DNA of 64,000 nt, taken from assembly GCA_903813345.2 (NCBI GenBank), contig CAIIXF020000012.1:17493520-17557519 (forward strand). Direction: 5' to 3'. The DNA is from Owenia fusiformis (taxonomy: Eukaryota > Annelida > Polychaeta > Sabellida > Oweniidae). The notes under the pieces are model-generated. The model made no database searches. It saw only the letters and a list, made by a program, of their open reading frames with translations, and had not been told where the DNA came from. Shown piece after piece: positions 58,301 through 61,441 of the stretch. Made by a program: the position numbers and the translations under genes. Positions within the stretch are counted from its first letter, which is position 1. The number at the start of each line of letters is the position of its first letter.

Positions 58301-59354
58301 ATAATTTTGAACAGTTTAAGTGGTGTCTTTGTAAAATTAGAGATATCTACCTGTTTCTCATTATTTCTGTTTCCAATTATTCCCAGAACAATATTTGACT
58401 AATTGAGAAAAGGGATGTTTAGTGCCACAGACATTTTTCTTTTAGAAATTCGGCACCAAAGAGGGGGTGTTGTATGTACAGTACCTTTAATTACCCCAGG
58501 GGTTACATTAGACACCATGACAGGAGACGTTCCTCTGGTTTGTGTTTCATTTGACGCTAACTCTCCAAAATGAAGGCCTGGTATGGTTGTTGCCATTTGT
58601 GGCTTGGAGTTCATCGTCCTCCAATATAACAGGACAACTGGAAATCGGATTAGATCGTATTTCAATTATGAATTTACCTTTTGGAATCATTGTGCCTCAA
58701 AATTAATCAAGGTACAGTTTGCAAAATAATGAATTACCATATTTGTATTGTATTAGTTAATTTGGACAACTTGGTTTTGCCCTGAGCGCATAATTATGTA
58801 AAAATGCAATTGTAAATCGACGTTAGAGATCACATAAATTGCACCTAGATTTATGGTTTCCCATGCCAAATAGGATTCAGCAAAATTCAAACTCGATATT
58901 CTGTTGCCTTGCATGAAACAATTTGGTAACAATATTTCCCATATGTTGAAGAATAGCAGTGTCATAAATTTGAGTATTACTATGATACTCGTAAACTTTA
59001 TGTGTATACTTTCTTGGTCCAAAGATGAACTTCATAGACTAGATAGTATTACCAAATTGTTCCACGCCAGGCAACATAATATTGAGTTTGAATTTTGGCT
59101 TCCAATCCTCTTTGCCCCATCTCTGCCCAAGGAGGATTGGCTCCCAGAATCGAAACTCGATATTTTCTGACAATGAACACGTATTTTCCGAAATTATAAC
59201 CGCCTGTAAATTCAAAATAAAAATTTCAAAAGATTCGAACCAATATCAGTCTCGATCATTTCTTGTGATTTTTTGATTTTACCCCGGGAATTTTACCTGT
59301 TGTAGTTGCAGTGAACATCAGTAACAAAAGACATCCTTTCTTCATACTGGCCAT
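10233..59354 (-). CDS. B3GLCT: B3GLCT-like beta-1,3-glucosyltransferase, 13 exons
   Basis: Glycosyltransferase family 31 (Fringe-type). Known B3GLCT adds glucose to O-fucose on thrombospondin type 1 repeats in the ER. Exons in transcript order: 59354-59297, 58637-58485, 57120-56928, 55558-55441, 53782-53649, 53404-53335, 52417-52310, 19220-19143, 12371-12222, 11874-11772, 11190-11062, 10786-10639, 10385-10233. Predicted length is about 531 residues; human is about 498. Exons 1-2 give a basic start (MASMKK) and a hydrophobic stretch to about residue 25, a signal peptide or anchor. Exons 3-6 carry the N-terminal half-domain ([31 protein letters not shown]). Exons 9-13 carry the catalytic half ([55 protein letters not shown]). 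Oddities: the metal motif is DDN instead of DDD, there is no C-terminal KDEL-like signal, and the exon 8/9 phase is off by one. A diverged paralogue is possible. Confidence 0.85.
10525..10590 (+). repeat. Dispersed ~120-bp repeat, copy 2 (partial)
   Basis: Shares GTCTGTAACAAATGGCAGG and GGTGACATTTTGCAT with the copy at 7138-7262. It lies in the intron between exons 12 and 13 of the glycosyltransferase gene. Confidence 0.6.
10639..10786 (-). CDS. B3GLCT: B3GLCT-like exon 12
   Basis: Encodes [16 protein letters not shown] then [18 protein letters not shown] and SEAFHQ. Matches the family block APDDMVLGMC / LGIPVTHSPLFHQ. The Asp pair of the catalytic PDD-type motif is kept. Acceptor TTCAAG, donor GTACGT at 10638. 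Phase 0 out. Confidence 0.9.
11062..11190 (-). CDS. B3GLCT: B3GLCT-like exon 11
   Basis: Encodes [31 protein letters not shown] and YPTGGAG. This is the family block RLQHLLSCY / FLGERYGYGL / ITGGGG. Acceptor GTTTCCAG, donor GTAAGA at 11061. Phase 2 in and phase 2 out match both neighbours. Confidence 0.9.
11476..11761. mobile_element. MITE of the AAGGAGGATTGGCTCCCAG family, copy 1
   Basis: Left end CAAAGAGGATTTGCTCCCAG and right end CTGGGAGCCAATCCCCCTTG are inverted copies. The interior shares TCGATATT, AAAATTCGAAT and CTTATTTCCAAAC with the copy at 30499-30803. It lies in intron 10 of the glycosyltransferase gene and stops 10 bp from that exon's donor. The flanking duplication has decayed. 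Confidence 0.8.
11772..11874 (-). CDS. B3GLCT: B3GLCT-like exon 10 (metal-binding motif)
   Basis: Encodes [12 protein letters not shown] and [15 protein letters not shown]. This aligns with the family segment RGHCGKTFAILERF and WLVIVDDDTLIS. The third Asp of the DDD metal motif is Asn (AAC at 11785-11783). Acceptor ACAG above 11874, donor GTAAAA at 11771. The donor lies about 10 bp from a MITE end (11761). Confidence 0.85.
12222..12371 (-). CDS. B3GLCT: B3GLCT-like exon 9
   Basis: Acceptor TTATTTCAG above 12371; donor GTGAGT at 12221. Encodes [21 protein letters not shown] to NNTSPVG. It matches the GT31 segment with conserved Trp followed by a beta strand ending F/Y-x-D. It needs one carried-in base and leaves one base (G), which fits exon 10. 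Confidence 0.8.
12612..12812. repeat. Solo copy of the 54-kb satellite parent sequence
   Basis: GAGAACTTGTACGTAAACGT, TAATTACAACTATTTTC, TTATATTCAATCG and GGAGGAGAACAAATCCCATA follow the same order as at 54080-54260. A C-tract (about 15 C near 12672) is inserted. It appears to be a dispersed single copy of the sequence that was amplified at 54.2-55.3 kb. Confidence 0.6.
12813..13579. other. Intron DNA, nothing recognised
   Basis: AT-rich intron 8 sequence of the glycosyltransferase gene. No further exon, inverted repeat or coding similarity seen. Confidence 0.35.
13580..13715 (-). repeat. Dispersed ~120-bp repeat, copy 3 (inverted)
   Basis: The reverse complement carries GTGGATGGTGTTTAGC, TGACAGGTGGTGACATTTTG and CATGTCGATGCCTCG, in the same order as the copy at 7138-7262. 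Confidence 0.6.
13783..15967. mobile_element. Composite foldback element with AAGCCGGCTT ends, copy 1
   Basis: Both ends are arrays of the palindrome AGAAGCCGGCTTCT separated by short variable links (13783-13930 and 15780-15967), in opposite order. Between them lie three plus-oriented ~330-bp units (dyads AACTGGCTCCAACTTGGAGC at about 14183, 14522 and 14847). Two inverted units follow (about 15253 and 15599), with the switch near 15020-15045. The whole can fold into a long hairpin. No transposase; a non-autonomous foldback DNA element is the best guess. Confidence 0.75.
15968..16705. other. Intron DNA, nothing firmly recognised
   Basis: Holds a C-run with TTGGTTCCCAGATCCGCCCC at about 16036-16072 and three tandem copies of GGTCGGTCTTTTACATAGT-like units at 16564-16620. 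Otherwise unassigned intron 8 sequence. Confidence 0.35.
16706..18370 (+). mobile_element. 5'-truncated LINE with 13-bp target duplication and poly(A)
   Basis: ATGCGTTCATGTT occurs at 16706-16718 and again at 18358-18370, directly after an A-tract (18344-18357). The inserted sequence 16719-18357 is open to TAA at 18083-18085. It encodes reverse transcriptase from the palm ([20 protein letters not shown], then YADDTSIYF), the thumb (NFKPEKS, HLGYTF), and a C-terminal zinc-knuckle-like [16 protein letters not shown]. The endonuclease and RT N-terminus are missing, a normal 5' truncation at insertion. The ~455-codon frame shows no stop, so the insertion is fairly young. CR1/jockey-like is likely. 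The open frame upstream of 16719 is host DNA and not part of the protein. Confidence 0.92.
18411..18587. mobile_element. Short palindromic MITE with GCCCGTAGCCAG ends
   Basis: Starts GCCCGTAGCCAG with GGGGGAGCTTTTT. Ends AAGCTCCCCCTCTGGCTACGGGC, the inverted copy. Its minus-strand translation ([15 protein letters not shown]) is the kind of spurious peptide such elements give in predicted proteomes. Confidence 0.75.
18588..19142. other. Intron DNA, nothing recognised
   Basis: Unassigned sequence between the MITE and glycosyltransferase exon 8. A 30-40 bp AT-rich inverted pair (GAAAATTCTGGG / CGAATTTTCTCG, with TTGTTTTGTAAAA and TTTTACAAAACAAA) is visible at about 18908-18990. Confidence 0.35.
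19143..19220 (-). CDS. B3GLCT: B3GLCT-like exon 8 (start of catalytic half)
   Basis: Encodes [19 protein letters not shown] then ISYNALK. It aligns with the family segment KKKDIFVAVKTCKKFHGDR, and the Lys-x-Cys is kept. The acceptor CTCACCTCTAG and donor GTAAGT are good, and phase 0 in matches exon 7. It ends in phase 0, but exon 9 needs one carried base. From the Cys to the Trp of exon 9 is exactly 15 residues, as in human, only if one extra base (making GTT, Val) is present. Either the assembly lacks a base, another donor is used, or this exon is not real. Confidence 0.55.
19545..19611 (+). promoter_or_regulatory. Promoter-like region of a candidate nested gene (E2F- and CCAAT-like sites)
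   Basis: TTCCCGCC (E2F-like, about 19552) and ACCAATCAGA (CCAAT box, about 19572) lie 35-60 bp before ATGGCGGACAAAGAC followed by GTAAGTAAG. This arrangement is common at first coding exons of animal genes. Seen: the motifs and their spacing. Inferred: promoter activity. Confidence 0.35.
19612..33947 (+). CDS. Candidate small nested gene in the 33-kb intron (unknown product)
   Basis: Tentative chain of open segments with GT-AG borders and agreeing phases: 19612-19626 (MADKD), 20992-21073 ([20 protein letters not shown] to SNTI), one middle exon, and 33809-33947 ([44 protein letters not shown], stop TAA). Two middle exons fit the same phase (1 in, 2 out): 24958-25069 ([20 protein letters not shown] and on) or 28893-28959 ([20 protein letters not shown]). 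The product would be about 100-116 residues with a Cys-x2-Cys near the end; I recognise no family. Against it: the exons are short, the last exon is also open in a second frame, and a strong donor (TCAA|GTAAGT, about 33990) follows the stop. It may be a chance assembly. Confidence 0.27.
21334..22165. mobile_element. Large foldback element with TCCGCTGTGACGGAGCA motifs
   Basis: An 830-bp near-palindrome. Arms of about 390 bp run from CACAGGCTGGTATCGAAA (21334) to the centre (about 21740-21762) and back to TTTCGATACCAGCCTGTG (22165). I estimate the arms are close to 90% identical by eye. TTTGTCCGCTGTGACGGAGC flanks each arm on both sides, so it occurs four times (about 21355, 21718, 21762 inverted, 22125 inverted). 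No coding content. Confidence 0.85.
22166..23229. other. Intron DNA, nothing recognised
   Basis: AT-rich sequence with a G-run (about 22904-22913). No coding segment or inverted repeat found. Confidence 0.35.
23230..23366 (+). promoter_or_regulatory. Promoter-like segment and possible first exon ([11 protein letters not shown])
   Basis: A locally CpG-rich stretch with ATCTCGCGAGGTTCGAGAT (23235-23253), close to the TCTCGCGAGA core-promoter element of animals. ATG at 23334 opens [11 protein letters not shown], which ends at the donor GGTAAATA (23367). The leaving phase is 0, and no downstream exon I could see accepts it. It could be a TSS-associated fragment or chance. Confidence 0.25.
23620..23835. 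repeat. Degenerate ~30-bp tandem repeat (TTTTGGCGGGAAA)
   Basis: About seven degraded units containing CTTTTGGCGGGAAATTCTAC and variants (TTGGCGGGAAATGC, TTTTGGCGGGTAAT, TCTGGCGGGAAACT). The spaced TTGGCGGGAA sites resemble E2F sites, which is probably incidental to the repeat unit. Confidence 0.65.
24296..24495. repeat. Tandem repeat around CCCGCCATTTTTATTAG
   Basis: Alternating blocks of TTTTTATTAGCCATCTATTG, GGGTGAAATATGG and ATCATTTCAAGTTCCCGCC recur at about 24310, 24380 and 24425-24485. A further related block (CGCCATTTTTTAGGCATCTA) lies at about 25470. Confidence 0.6.
25575..25810. repeat. 39-bp minisatellite, about six copies
   Basis: Units of TCATCCATTAGGGATGACAA then ATACTTAGTCCATTTATGC repeat with few changes. 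Each holds a short dyad (CATCC...GGATG). A decayed unit (CCATTAAGGATGAC) appears again near 25923. Confidence 0.85.
26111..27197 (-). mobile_element. Decayed mariner element with ~190-bp terminal inverted repeats
   Basis: TA flanks both ends. The left end CGAGGGGTGATGGAGTAAGT is followed by AATGGACGC. The right end is an inverted copy lacking about 14 bp right at its tip. The inverted repeats run on inward with TTACACAGATGC, CAATCCCTTCGATTTTC, TGATACATCATTCAATTATC and GGACCGACAT. On the minus strand, 26809-26615 reads as the C-terminal catalytic part of a mariner transposase (NAPAHRSQ, then [11 protein letters not shown]). The usual HDN Asp is changed (HMAN), so it is dead. Confidence 0.85.
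28056..28558. mobile_element. 500-bp foldback (palindromic) element
   Basis: ATTACGCTGGTTACCGAAAC and the following 220 bp return as an inverted copy ending GTTTCGGTAACCAGCGTAAT. The arms share AAAATGTCGGAACGTCGAAG, GTAGGCAGAATCCC and ACAACAGAATCGTC. The centre is at about 28300-28310. Open frames here are palindrome shadows. Confidence 0.85.
29655..29745 (+). repeat. tRNA-like / SINE-head relic
   Basis: AGTAGCCTTGCGGTAGAATG, CTCACCCAGCACGCAGGAGA and CCTGCAATCAC resemble the D-arm to anticodon-arm part of a tRNA (A box-like TAGCCTTGCGG, AGC in the anticodon position). The T arm is missing and a T-rich run follows at once. Best read as a decayed tRNA-derived SINE or tRNA pseudogene, not a working tRNA. 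Confidence 0.4.
30217..30363. repeat. 147-bp hairpin (CACACGTTTCAGC arms)
   Basis: ATCACACGTTTCAGCATGTG and ATACAGGAAATATTCCAC return inverted as GTGGAATATTTCCTGTAT and AAGCTGAAACGTGTGAT. It lies 130 bp before a MITE copy. Similar CACACG/GTGTGA words recur at 30920-30960 and 32750-32840. Confidence 0.75.
30499..30803. mobile_element. Intact MITE, 20-bp inverted ends and 9-bp target duplication
   Basis: The ends CAAGGAGGATTGGCTCCCAG and CTGGGAGCCAATCCTCCTTG are perfect inverted copies. ATTCGTACT flanks both sides (30490-30498 and 30804-30812). The 305-bp interior does not code. A 9-bp duplication is the size typical of Mutator-like elements. This is the reference copy for the family members at 11476, 59128 and 61442. 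Confidence 0.92.
31718..33221. mobile_element. TA-flanked CAGGGTGT DNA element with ~170-bp inverted ends
   Basis: CAGGGTGTTCGTAAAGTAAA at the left matches the inverted right end CAGGGTGTCCGGAAAGTAAA. TA lies on both sides (31716-31717 and 33222-33223). The inverted similarity continues inward through GATACAAATGCTCTTATCTT to a segment like GGTATGCGGAGCA. There is no transposase frame, so it is non-autonomous Tc1/mariner-like. Its ends resemble the small MITE at 4253-4473. A separate hairpin (32490-32600) is nested inside. Confidence 0.8.
32485..32600. repeat. Nested hairpin (TTGATATCAAATATCAACAC arms)
   Basis: GTGATATCATTTTTATCGCC, GAGTTGATATC and AAATATCAACACGAG return inverted as GTGTTGATATTTGATATC and GAGGCGATAAAATGATAT. 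It lies inside the CAGGGTGT element, together with nearby ATATCACACG words at 32752-32835. Confidence 0.7.
34150..35110. repeat. Minisatellite: 18-bp units and 157-bp higher-order repeat
   Basis: From about 34200 to 34400, 18-bp units GCTGGAAGATGAGTCACC repeat about ten times. From about 34440 a 157-bp higher-order unit repeats about four times (CTCTGGAAGATGAGTCAACT at 34501, 34658, 34815 and 34972). Each contains CCACAAATGGAAACCTAGCC twice and CAATTGGAAGTCAAGCC. No intact long frame. Confidence 0.88.
35190..37290. other. Intron DNA, mostly single-copy, nothing recognised
   Basis: Somewhat less AT-rich at 35200-36250, then AT-rich. Short open frames exist but none reads like a known domain and none has matching splice phases with neighbours. 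No inverted repeat ends seen. Confidence 0.35.
37295..38610 (-). mobile_element. 5'-truncated L1/Tx1-like LINE with 18-bp target duplication
   Basis: AAGCTACTGTTACAAATT is present at 37295-37312 and 38593-38610. Between them, reading on the minus strand from 38592, lies the post-RT region of an L1/Tx1-type ORF2: [37 protein letters not shown], and a C-terminal KCDICGQV. One in-frame TAA (37642-37640, probably from GAA) interrupts it. The same frame then continues as [12 protein letters not shown] to about 37385. The T-run at 37311-37317 is the poly(A) end. Only one nonsense change and an intact duplication suggest a recent insertion. Confidence 0.9.
38607..38660 (+). repeat. Dispersed ~120-bp repeat, copy 4 (partial), LINE target
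   Basis: CTTAAACAAATGGCCGGTGG, TGACATTTGCATG and TTAATGC follow the consensus of the copies at 7138, 10525 and 13580. The LINE inserted at the edge of this copy. Confidence 0.55.
38661..40728. other. Intron DNA, nothing recognised
   Basis: AT-rich. Two nearly identical 37-bp direct repeats (AAGTAATTTATGTTAGTGAT with TTGATGAAGTA) lie at about 39539-39610. GAT-CCA words recur at 39890-40130. No exon identified. Confidence 0.35.
40729..41992. mobile_element. Possible DNA element with ~33-bp inverted ends
   Basis: TAATGCAGCATTCAAAAG, TTTGCGTGAGACCCCCC at the left is mirrored by GGGGGGTCTCACGCAAAC, TTTGAATGGTGCATAA at the right. Inside the right end, AAATTCCCCACCCCCGGGA-like units repeat three times (41820-41945). 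The interior has no transposase. The G/C runs differ in length. It may instead be two inverted copies of a shorter repeat. Confidence 0.45.
42352..44170. mobile_element. Possible 1.8-kb non-autonomous element with ~30-bp inverted ends
   Basis: TACTATAAGTACGCTATTGG then TGCACA at the left (about 42360-42385) and TGTACCAATAGCGTACTTAT then AGTATA at the right (about 44136-44161) are inverted. No transposase similarity between them. The short open frames are unrecognised. Confidence 0.45.
44515..44850 (+). mobile_element. LINE reverse transcriptase fragment
   Basis: An open segment of about 112 codons reads [14 protein letters not shown], then LQ-like [18 protein letters not shown] and KTKIM. 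This is the palm motif C (FADD) and the following helix of a non-LTR reverse transcriptase. Neither the domain before it nor the thumb is present. No poly(A) or duplication found; an old fragment. Confidence 0.75.
45389..45492. repeat. Short hairpin MITE (TAGCCTTGCCCAAGT ends)
   Basis: TAGCCTTGCCCAAGTCGGT and ACCAACTTGGGCAAGGCTA are inverted across about 105 bp, with partly paired ACTAATCTGATCTTG / AATCAAGATAAGT inside. TA occurs at each outer end. Confidence 0.65.
45493..47480. other. Intron DNA; a possible Cys-rich coding relic on the minus strand
   Basis: Mostly AT-rich, unassigned. On the minus strand near 46730-46530, frames read [16 protein letters not shown] and, in another frame, [20 protein letters not shown]. 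This could be a frameshifted transposon or gene relic. I could not name the family. Confidence 0.3.
47640..48110. repeat. 137-bp imperfect tandem repeat with AAAATGGCGGCCATTTT dyads
   Basis: AAAAGTAGTGGAGCGATT followed by GTTCATATTT and TATAAGCATATGGCACAC occurs at about 47852 and 47989. Each is bounded by short self-complementary GGCGGCCATTTT / AAAATGGCCACC words. About 2.5 units. Confidence 0.7.
48111..49970. other. Intron DNA, nothing firmly recognised
   Basis: Includes a G-run (about 48428-48441) and tandem GACCCCCTTG-TATGTTTTGAAAATT units at 48553-48610. Two stretches, 48340-48480 and 49190-49330, share ACACAAAACTG / CTCAATA / CATTACGCATTT-like words, hinting at an old duplication. No exon seen. 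Confidence 0.35.
49993..50092. repeat. Hairpin (AACGCCTGGTTCTTACCTAG arms)
   Basis: AACGCCTGGTTCTTACCTAG returns inverted as CTAGGTAAGGACCAGGCGTT about 70 bp later. The loop also holds a shorter pair. No coding content. Confidence 0.65.
50500..52070. mobile_element. Composite AAGCCGGCTT foldback element, copy 2 (one half)
   Basis: The same inverted-orientation units as 15045-15967, ending in the AGAAGCCGGCTTCT array at 51900-52070. The left arm is absent: it starts in mid-unit at about 50501 (GGAGCCAGTTTTGAAAAATG). Dyads CTGGCTCCAAGTTGGAGCC lie near 50819, 51039, 51373 and 51719. A 553-bp block is duplicated in tandem (50501-50910 and 51054-51463). Confidence 0.75.
52310..52417 (-). CDS. B3GLCT: B3GLCT-like exon 7 (Cys-rich linker)
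   Basis: Encodes [20 protein letters not shown] then [16 protein letters not shown]. This aligns with the family stretch IALYIWDK through EFCTNDVDFYCAT to LPLC, with three Cys kept. The acceptor TTCTTTTCAG lies above 52417 and the donor GTATGT is at 52309. Phase 0 in and out. The next exon is 33 kb away. Confidence 0.75.
52910..53158. mobile_element. MITE with TATCCTATGCCAAGTAGAG ends
   Basis: TATCCTATGCCAAGTAGAGT with TTTAGGG is mirrored by CCCTGAAAA with CTCTACTTGGTATAGGATA. Inside are three tandem TATCTTCCCGCTTCGG-like units (53000-53065). It lies between exons 6 and 7 of the glycosyltransferase gene. Confidence 0.75.
53161..53310. repeat. Hairpin adjoining the preceding MITE
   Basis: AGTTATGTACGGTCGGTTTG with GATATTGGG and AGATATGCACATCTACC is mirrored by GGTAGATATGCATATCTCCC, CCCATATCCAAAACC and TCCCAGTACATAACC. 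It ends about 25 bp before exon 6 of the glycosyltransferase gene (donor side). Confidence 0.7.
53335..53404 (-). CDS. B3GLCT: B3GLCT-like exon 6
   Basis: A short 70-base exon. Encodes [20 protein letters not shown] up to IFE, aligning with the family segment around [20 protein letters not shown]. The acceptor TTCCCAG and donor GTATCT fit. Phase 2 in, phase 0 out. Confidence 0.8.
53649..53782 (-). CDS. B3GLCT: B3GLCT-like exon 5
   Basis: Encodes [19 protein letters not shown] to FCLNWPALE, aligning with the family segment EWFLGKAL-DEEATIIHHY and AAGWALSIPL. The acceptor TTTTAG lies above 53782 and the donor GTATAT is at 53648. Phase 0 in, phase 2 out. Confidence 0.88.
54080..55262. repeat. 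116-bp satellite, about nine copies, with its parent copy
   Basis: From about 54196, 116-bp units repeat head to tail with few differences (AGAACTTGTACGTCAATTCT at 54311, 54427, 54543 and so on). Each unit carries AACTTGTACGTAAACGTATA and a second, shorter AACTTGTACGTCAATT. The preceding 54080-54195 resembles the single copy at 12612-12812. It lies between exons 4 and 5 of the glycosyltransferase gene. Confidence 0.92.
55441..55558 (-). CDS. B3GLCT: B3GLCT-like exon 4
   Basis: The acceptor TTTTCAG lies above 55558 and the donor GTGAGT is at 55440. Encodes [20 protein letters not shown] to GFNPNE, matching the family's WxFFCEEET segment and the following Leu-rich helix. Phase 2 in, phase 0 out, consistent with both neighbours. 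Confidence 0.85.
55747..56765 (+). mobile_element. Mariner-like element keeping only an N-terminal HTH coding segment
   Basis: The inverted ends share TTTCACATAACATCCAAAAA, GATTTCTAAAATATCAGTATC and GACTTTTAGGTAGGCGGGGC (left, 55800-55930) with the complement of the right side (56600-56730). Between them, plus strand, about 56110-56376 reads [37 protein letters not shown] and [11 protein letters not shown]. This is the helix-turn-helix DNA-binding domain of mariner transposases. It stops at TAA (56374-56376) without any DDE catalytic domain. It lies in the glycosyltransferase intron between exons 3 and 4. Confidence 0.75.
56928..57120 (-). CDS. B3GLCT: B3GLCT-like exon 3 (N-terminal Fringe-like half)
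   Basis: Encodes [20 protein letters not shown] and onwards to [13 protein letters not shown]. This matches the vertebrate B3GLCT segment that begins VFVIQSQ and ends GAWTILPLLP. Phase 1 in; two bases (GA) are left at the donor GTAAGT at 56927. Confidence 0.85.
57298..57890. mobile_element. 600-bp foldback element with CACTGGTCAGTATCAA ends
   Basis: CACTGGTCAGTATCAAGTGA, AGGTAACGGCCGTCACCTT and CAAAGATGGCGGACG at the left reappear inverted at the right (57800-57885). The arms are about 280 bp. Within them GATATCTTCCACCACTTAAT / CTTAAGCGGTGGAAGATATC also pair. No coding content. It lies between exons 2 and 3 of the glycosyltransferase gene. Confidence 0.85.
58485..58637 (-). CDS. B3GLCT: B3GLCT-like exon 2 (stem region)
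   Basis: The acceptor TTTCCAG lies just above 58637 and the donor AAAG|GTACTG is at 58484. Phase 1 in and phase 1 out, matching exons 1 and 3. It encodes [15 protein letters not shown] to TPGVIK, with two N-glycosylation sequons (NET, NVT). The family is poorly conserved here, so the call rests on phase, splice signals and the completed hydrophobic segment. Confidence 0.55.
58867..59114. mobile_element. MITE with ~60-bp inverted ends, related to the GGATTGGCTCCCAG family
   Basis: CAAATAGGATTCAGCAAAAT, TCAAACTCGATATT and AACAATTTGG at the left return inverted as CCAAATTGTT, AATATTGAGTTTGAATTTTG and CCAATCCTCTTTG. It lies in intron 1, directly before another family member (59128). Confidence 0.75.
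59128..59280 (+). mobile_element. MITE of the AAGGAGGATTGGCTCCCAG family, copy 3 (truncated)
   Basis: CAAGGAGGATTGGCTCCCAG and the next ~150 bp follow the intact copy at 30499-30803. The right half is missing: similarity ends near 59280, about 16 bp before the donor of glycosyltransferase exon 1 (59296). Confidence 0.75.
59297..59354 (-). CDS. B3GLCT: B3GLCT-like exon 1 (start codon, signal sequence)
   Basis: ATG at 59354-59352 begins [19 protein letters not shown]. The exon ends with one base (G) before the donor GTAAAA at 59296. Two Lys before a Leu-rich stretch is the usual shape of a signal peptide or type II anchor. With exon 2 the hydrophobic run continues (VVLLYW), which supports the pairing. 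The start was chosen as the first ATG giving this topology; the 5' UTR is not delimited. Confidence 0.65.
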
Positions 59355-60115
59355 GGCTTGCAAAATGCATAGATGGCGCTCAGCTTCAACATGATGTAAC
59401 GTGTATCATCCCTTAAGAATTTCCAATTAGTATCCTCTAATTTTCAGCCTCGATAATATTGTGACATACGGTGTATCATCCTCCATATAGGTTAATATTT
59501 CTTAGTTCCACTTATAATTCACGGTGAACAAAGAGAGTGCCATTCACATTACAACGTAGTATTCGGATCTATACTACTTTACTCCAAGTTCGGGTTTATA
59601 TTGAGCTCACTTTATATACACGACATACATATAGTATACTATTAGTACAGTATCGGTTGTTATATATCCCGCGCCGTGTCCTATATATGAGTTTATCATT
59701 TAAAAAGTGTAAGTTAAGTAGACAAACTTAAATTATCTCGACGGTGTTAAATATCAATATATGGATAGTTAAATATTAACTGTTATGGTTAATATTATCG
59801 TTCCCTTGATGATTTTAAGACAACTTGTACGTGAACGTGTAGAATCATGGTTCTTTTGAAAAAGTGTAGCCTAATCTCAACATTAATATTGGACCAACTT
59901 AATAGTGTACACAAATTATTAAAGAAAATGTTCAATTGATGCCTCAACTGCTAACTACTCATCGCATTCTACAATGCATTATAATTTAGTATCGTATCTA
60001 GTGAACAAACCATTGGCTCTTTTTAAAATATTTTGAGTCATATCTTCCCTTGTTGTCTATTATTCAAAAAATTCACATAATGTATACTTTATTAGAAGAA
60101 AACTAATACTTTTGA
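59355..60115. other. Upstream flank of the glycosyltransferase gene
   Basis: Probable 5' UTR and promoter region of the minus-strand gene. AT-rich, with no CpG-rich block or clear TATA placed against a known start. CAACTTGTACGTGAACGTGT at about 59821 is one more stray match to the 116-bp satellite core. Confidence 0.35.
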
Positions 60116-61274
60116 GGTATATCCAGAATTATGGCAATGTCTATACTTTATATACATTGTCTATACTTTCTATACTTTCGATCTCCTTTTTCATACTATC
60201 TGCCTTCGACGTTTCTATACTTTCTATACTTTCGAACTGCTTTTTCATACCAACTGCCTTTGAAAAATCAGATGTCTATAGTTTCTATACTTTCGAAATG
60301 CCCTTTCATACTAACTGCCTTTGACAAAGCAGATGTCTATAGTTTCTATACTTTCTATACTTTCGATCTGCTTTTTCCTATAACTGGTTTAGACAAATCA
60401 GATGTCTATAGTTTCTATACTTTCTATCTGCTATTTCCCAGAACTGTCTTCGACATATCAGATGTCTATACTTTCTATACACTCTATACTTTCGATCTGC
60501 TTTTTCCCATAACTGTCTTCGACAAATCAGATGTCTACAGTTTCTATACTTTCTATACTTTCTATTTGCTTTTCACAAAACTGTCTTTGACAAATTAGAT
60601 GTCTATAGTTTCTATACTTTCTATCTGCTATTTCCCAGAACTGTATCCGACATATCAGATGCATTCGATCTGCTTTTTCCCAGAAATGTGTCAGACAAAT
60701 TAAATGTCTATAGTTTCTATACTAGTACTTTCTATACTTTCGATCTGCTTTTCCCCATAACTGTCTTCGACAAATCAGATGTCTATAGTTTCCATACTTT
60801 CTATACTTTCGATCTGCTTTTCCCCATAACTGTCTTCGACAAATCAAATGTCTATAGTTTCTATAGTTTCTATACTTTCGATCTGCTTTTCCCCATTACT
60901 GTCTTCGACAAATCAAATGTCTATAGTTTCTATACTTTCTATACTTTCGATCTGCTTTTCCCCATAATTGTCTTCGACAAATCAGATGTCTATATTTTCT
61001 ATGCTTTCTATCTTTATGACGTCACATATTTTTTACAATGTATAGAAAGTATCGAAAGTATAGAAAGTATAGACATAGGGATTTCACCAAAATGTAAAGT
61101 ATCGAAAGTATAGACATAGGGAATTCACCAAAATCAAAAGTATAGACAGTATAGAAAGTATAGACATGTATAGACTTTAGAGAGTCCAATCGTCTAATAC
61201 TGAAAAAGTATCATTTAAAAAAAGCAGTTCGAAAGTATAGAAAGTATAGAATATGCCATAATTTTGGATATACA
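60116..61274. mobile_element. Foldback element made of CTATACTTTC tandem repeats
   Basis: The ends GTATATCCAGAATTATGGCA and TGCCATAATTTTGGATATAC are inverted. The left part (60130-61010) is about a dozen ~66-bp units of TTTCTATACTTTCGATCTGC with TTTTTCCCATAACTGTCTTC and GACAAATCAGATGTCTATAG. The right part (61035-61255) carries the reverse (GAAAGTATAGAAAGTATAGA). It can form one long hairpin. Repetitive open frames here are artefacts of the unit. Confidence 0.8.
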
Positions 61275-61441
61275 TGATACTTTTTACAATAATGTGTTTA
61301 TTTTTCGCATTTCATACATTCGTGGCAAAAGACCTAGACTTCAACACAACGCGGCCGTCAGTTCCGACCTCGCTGACCACGTTCATTCTATCCGATCACT
61401 TTCTCCCAACGCGAACATTGGTTCTTCAAATTAGTATAAAC

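Noticed and set aside
60131-61113. Open frames of 141-155 codons rich in YSFYTFYTFDLL
   Set aside because: Artefact of the CTATACTTTC tandem repeat; low complexity and no start or splice context.
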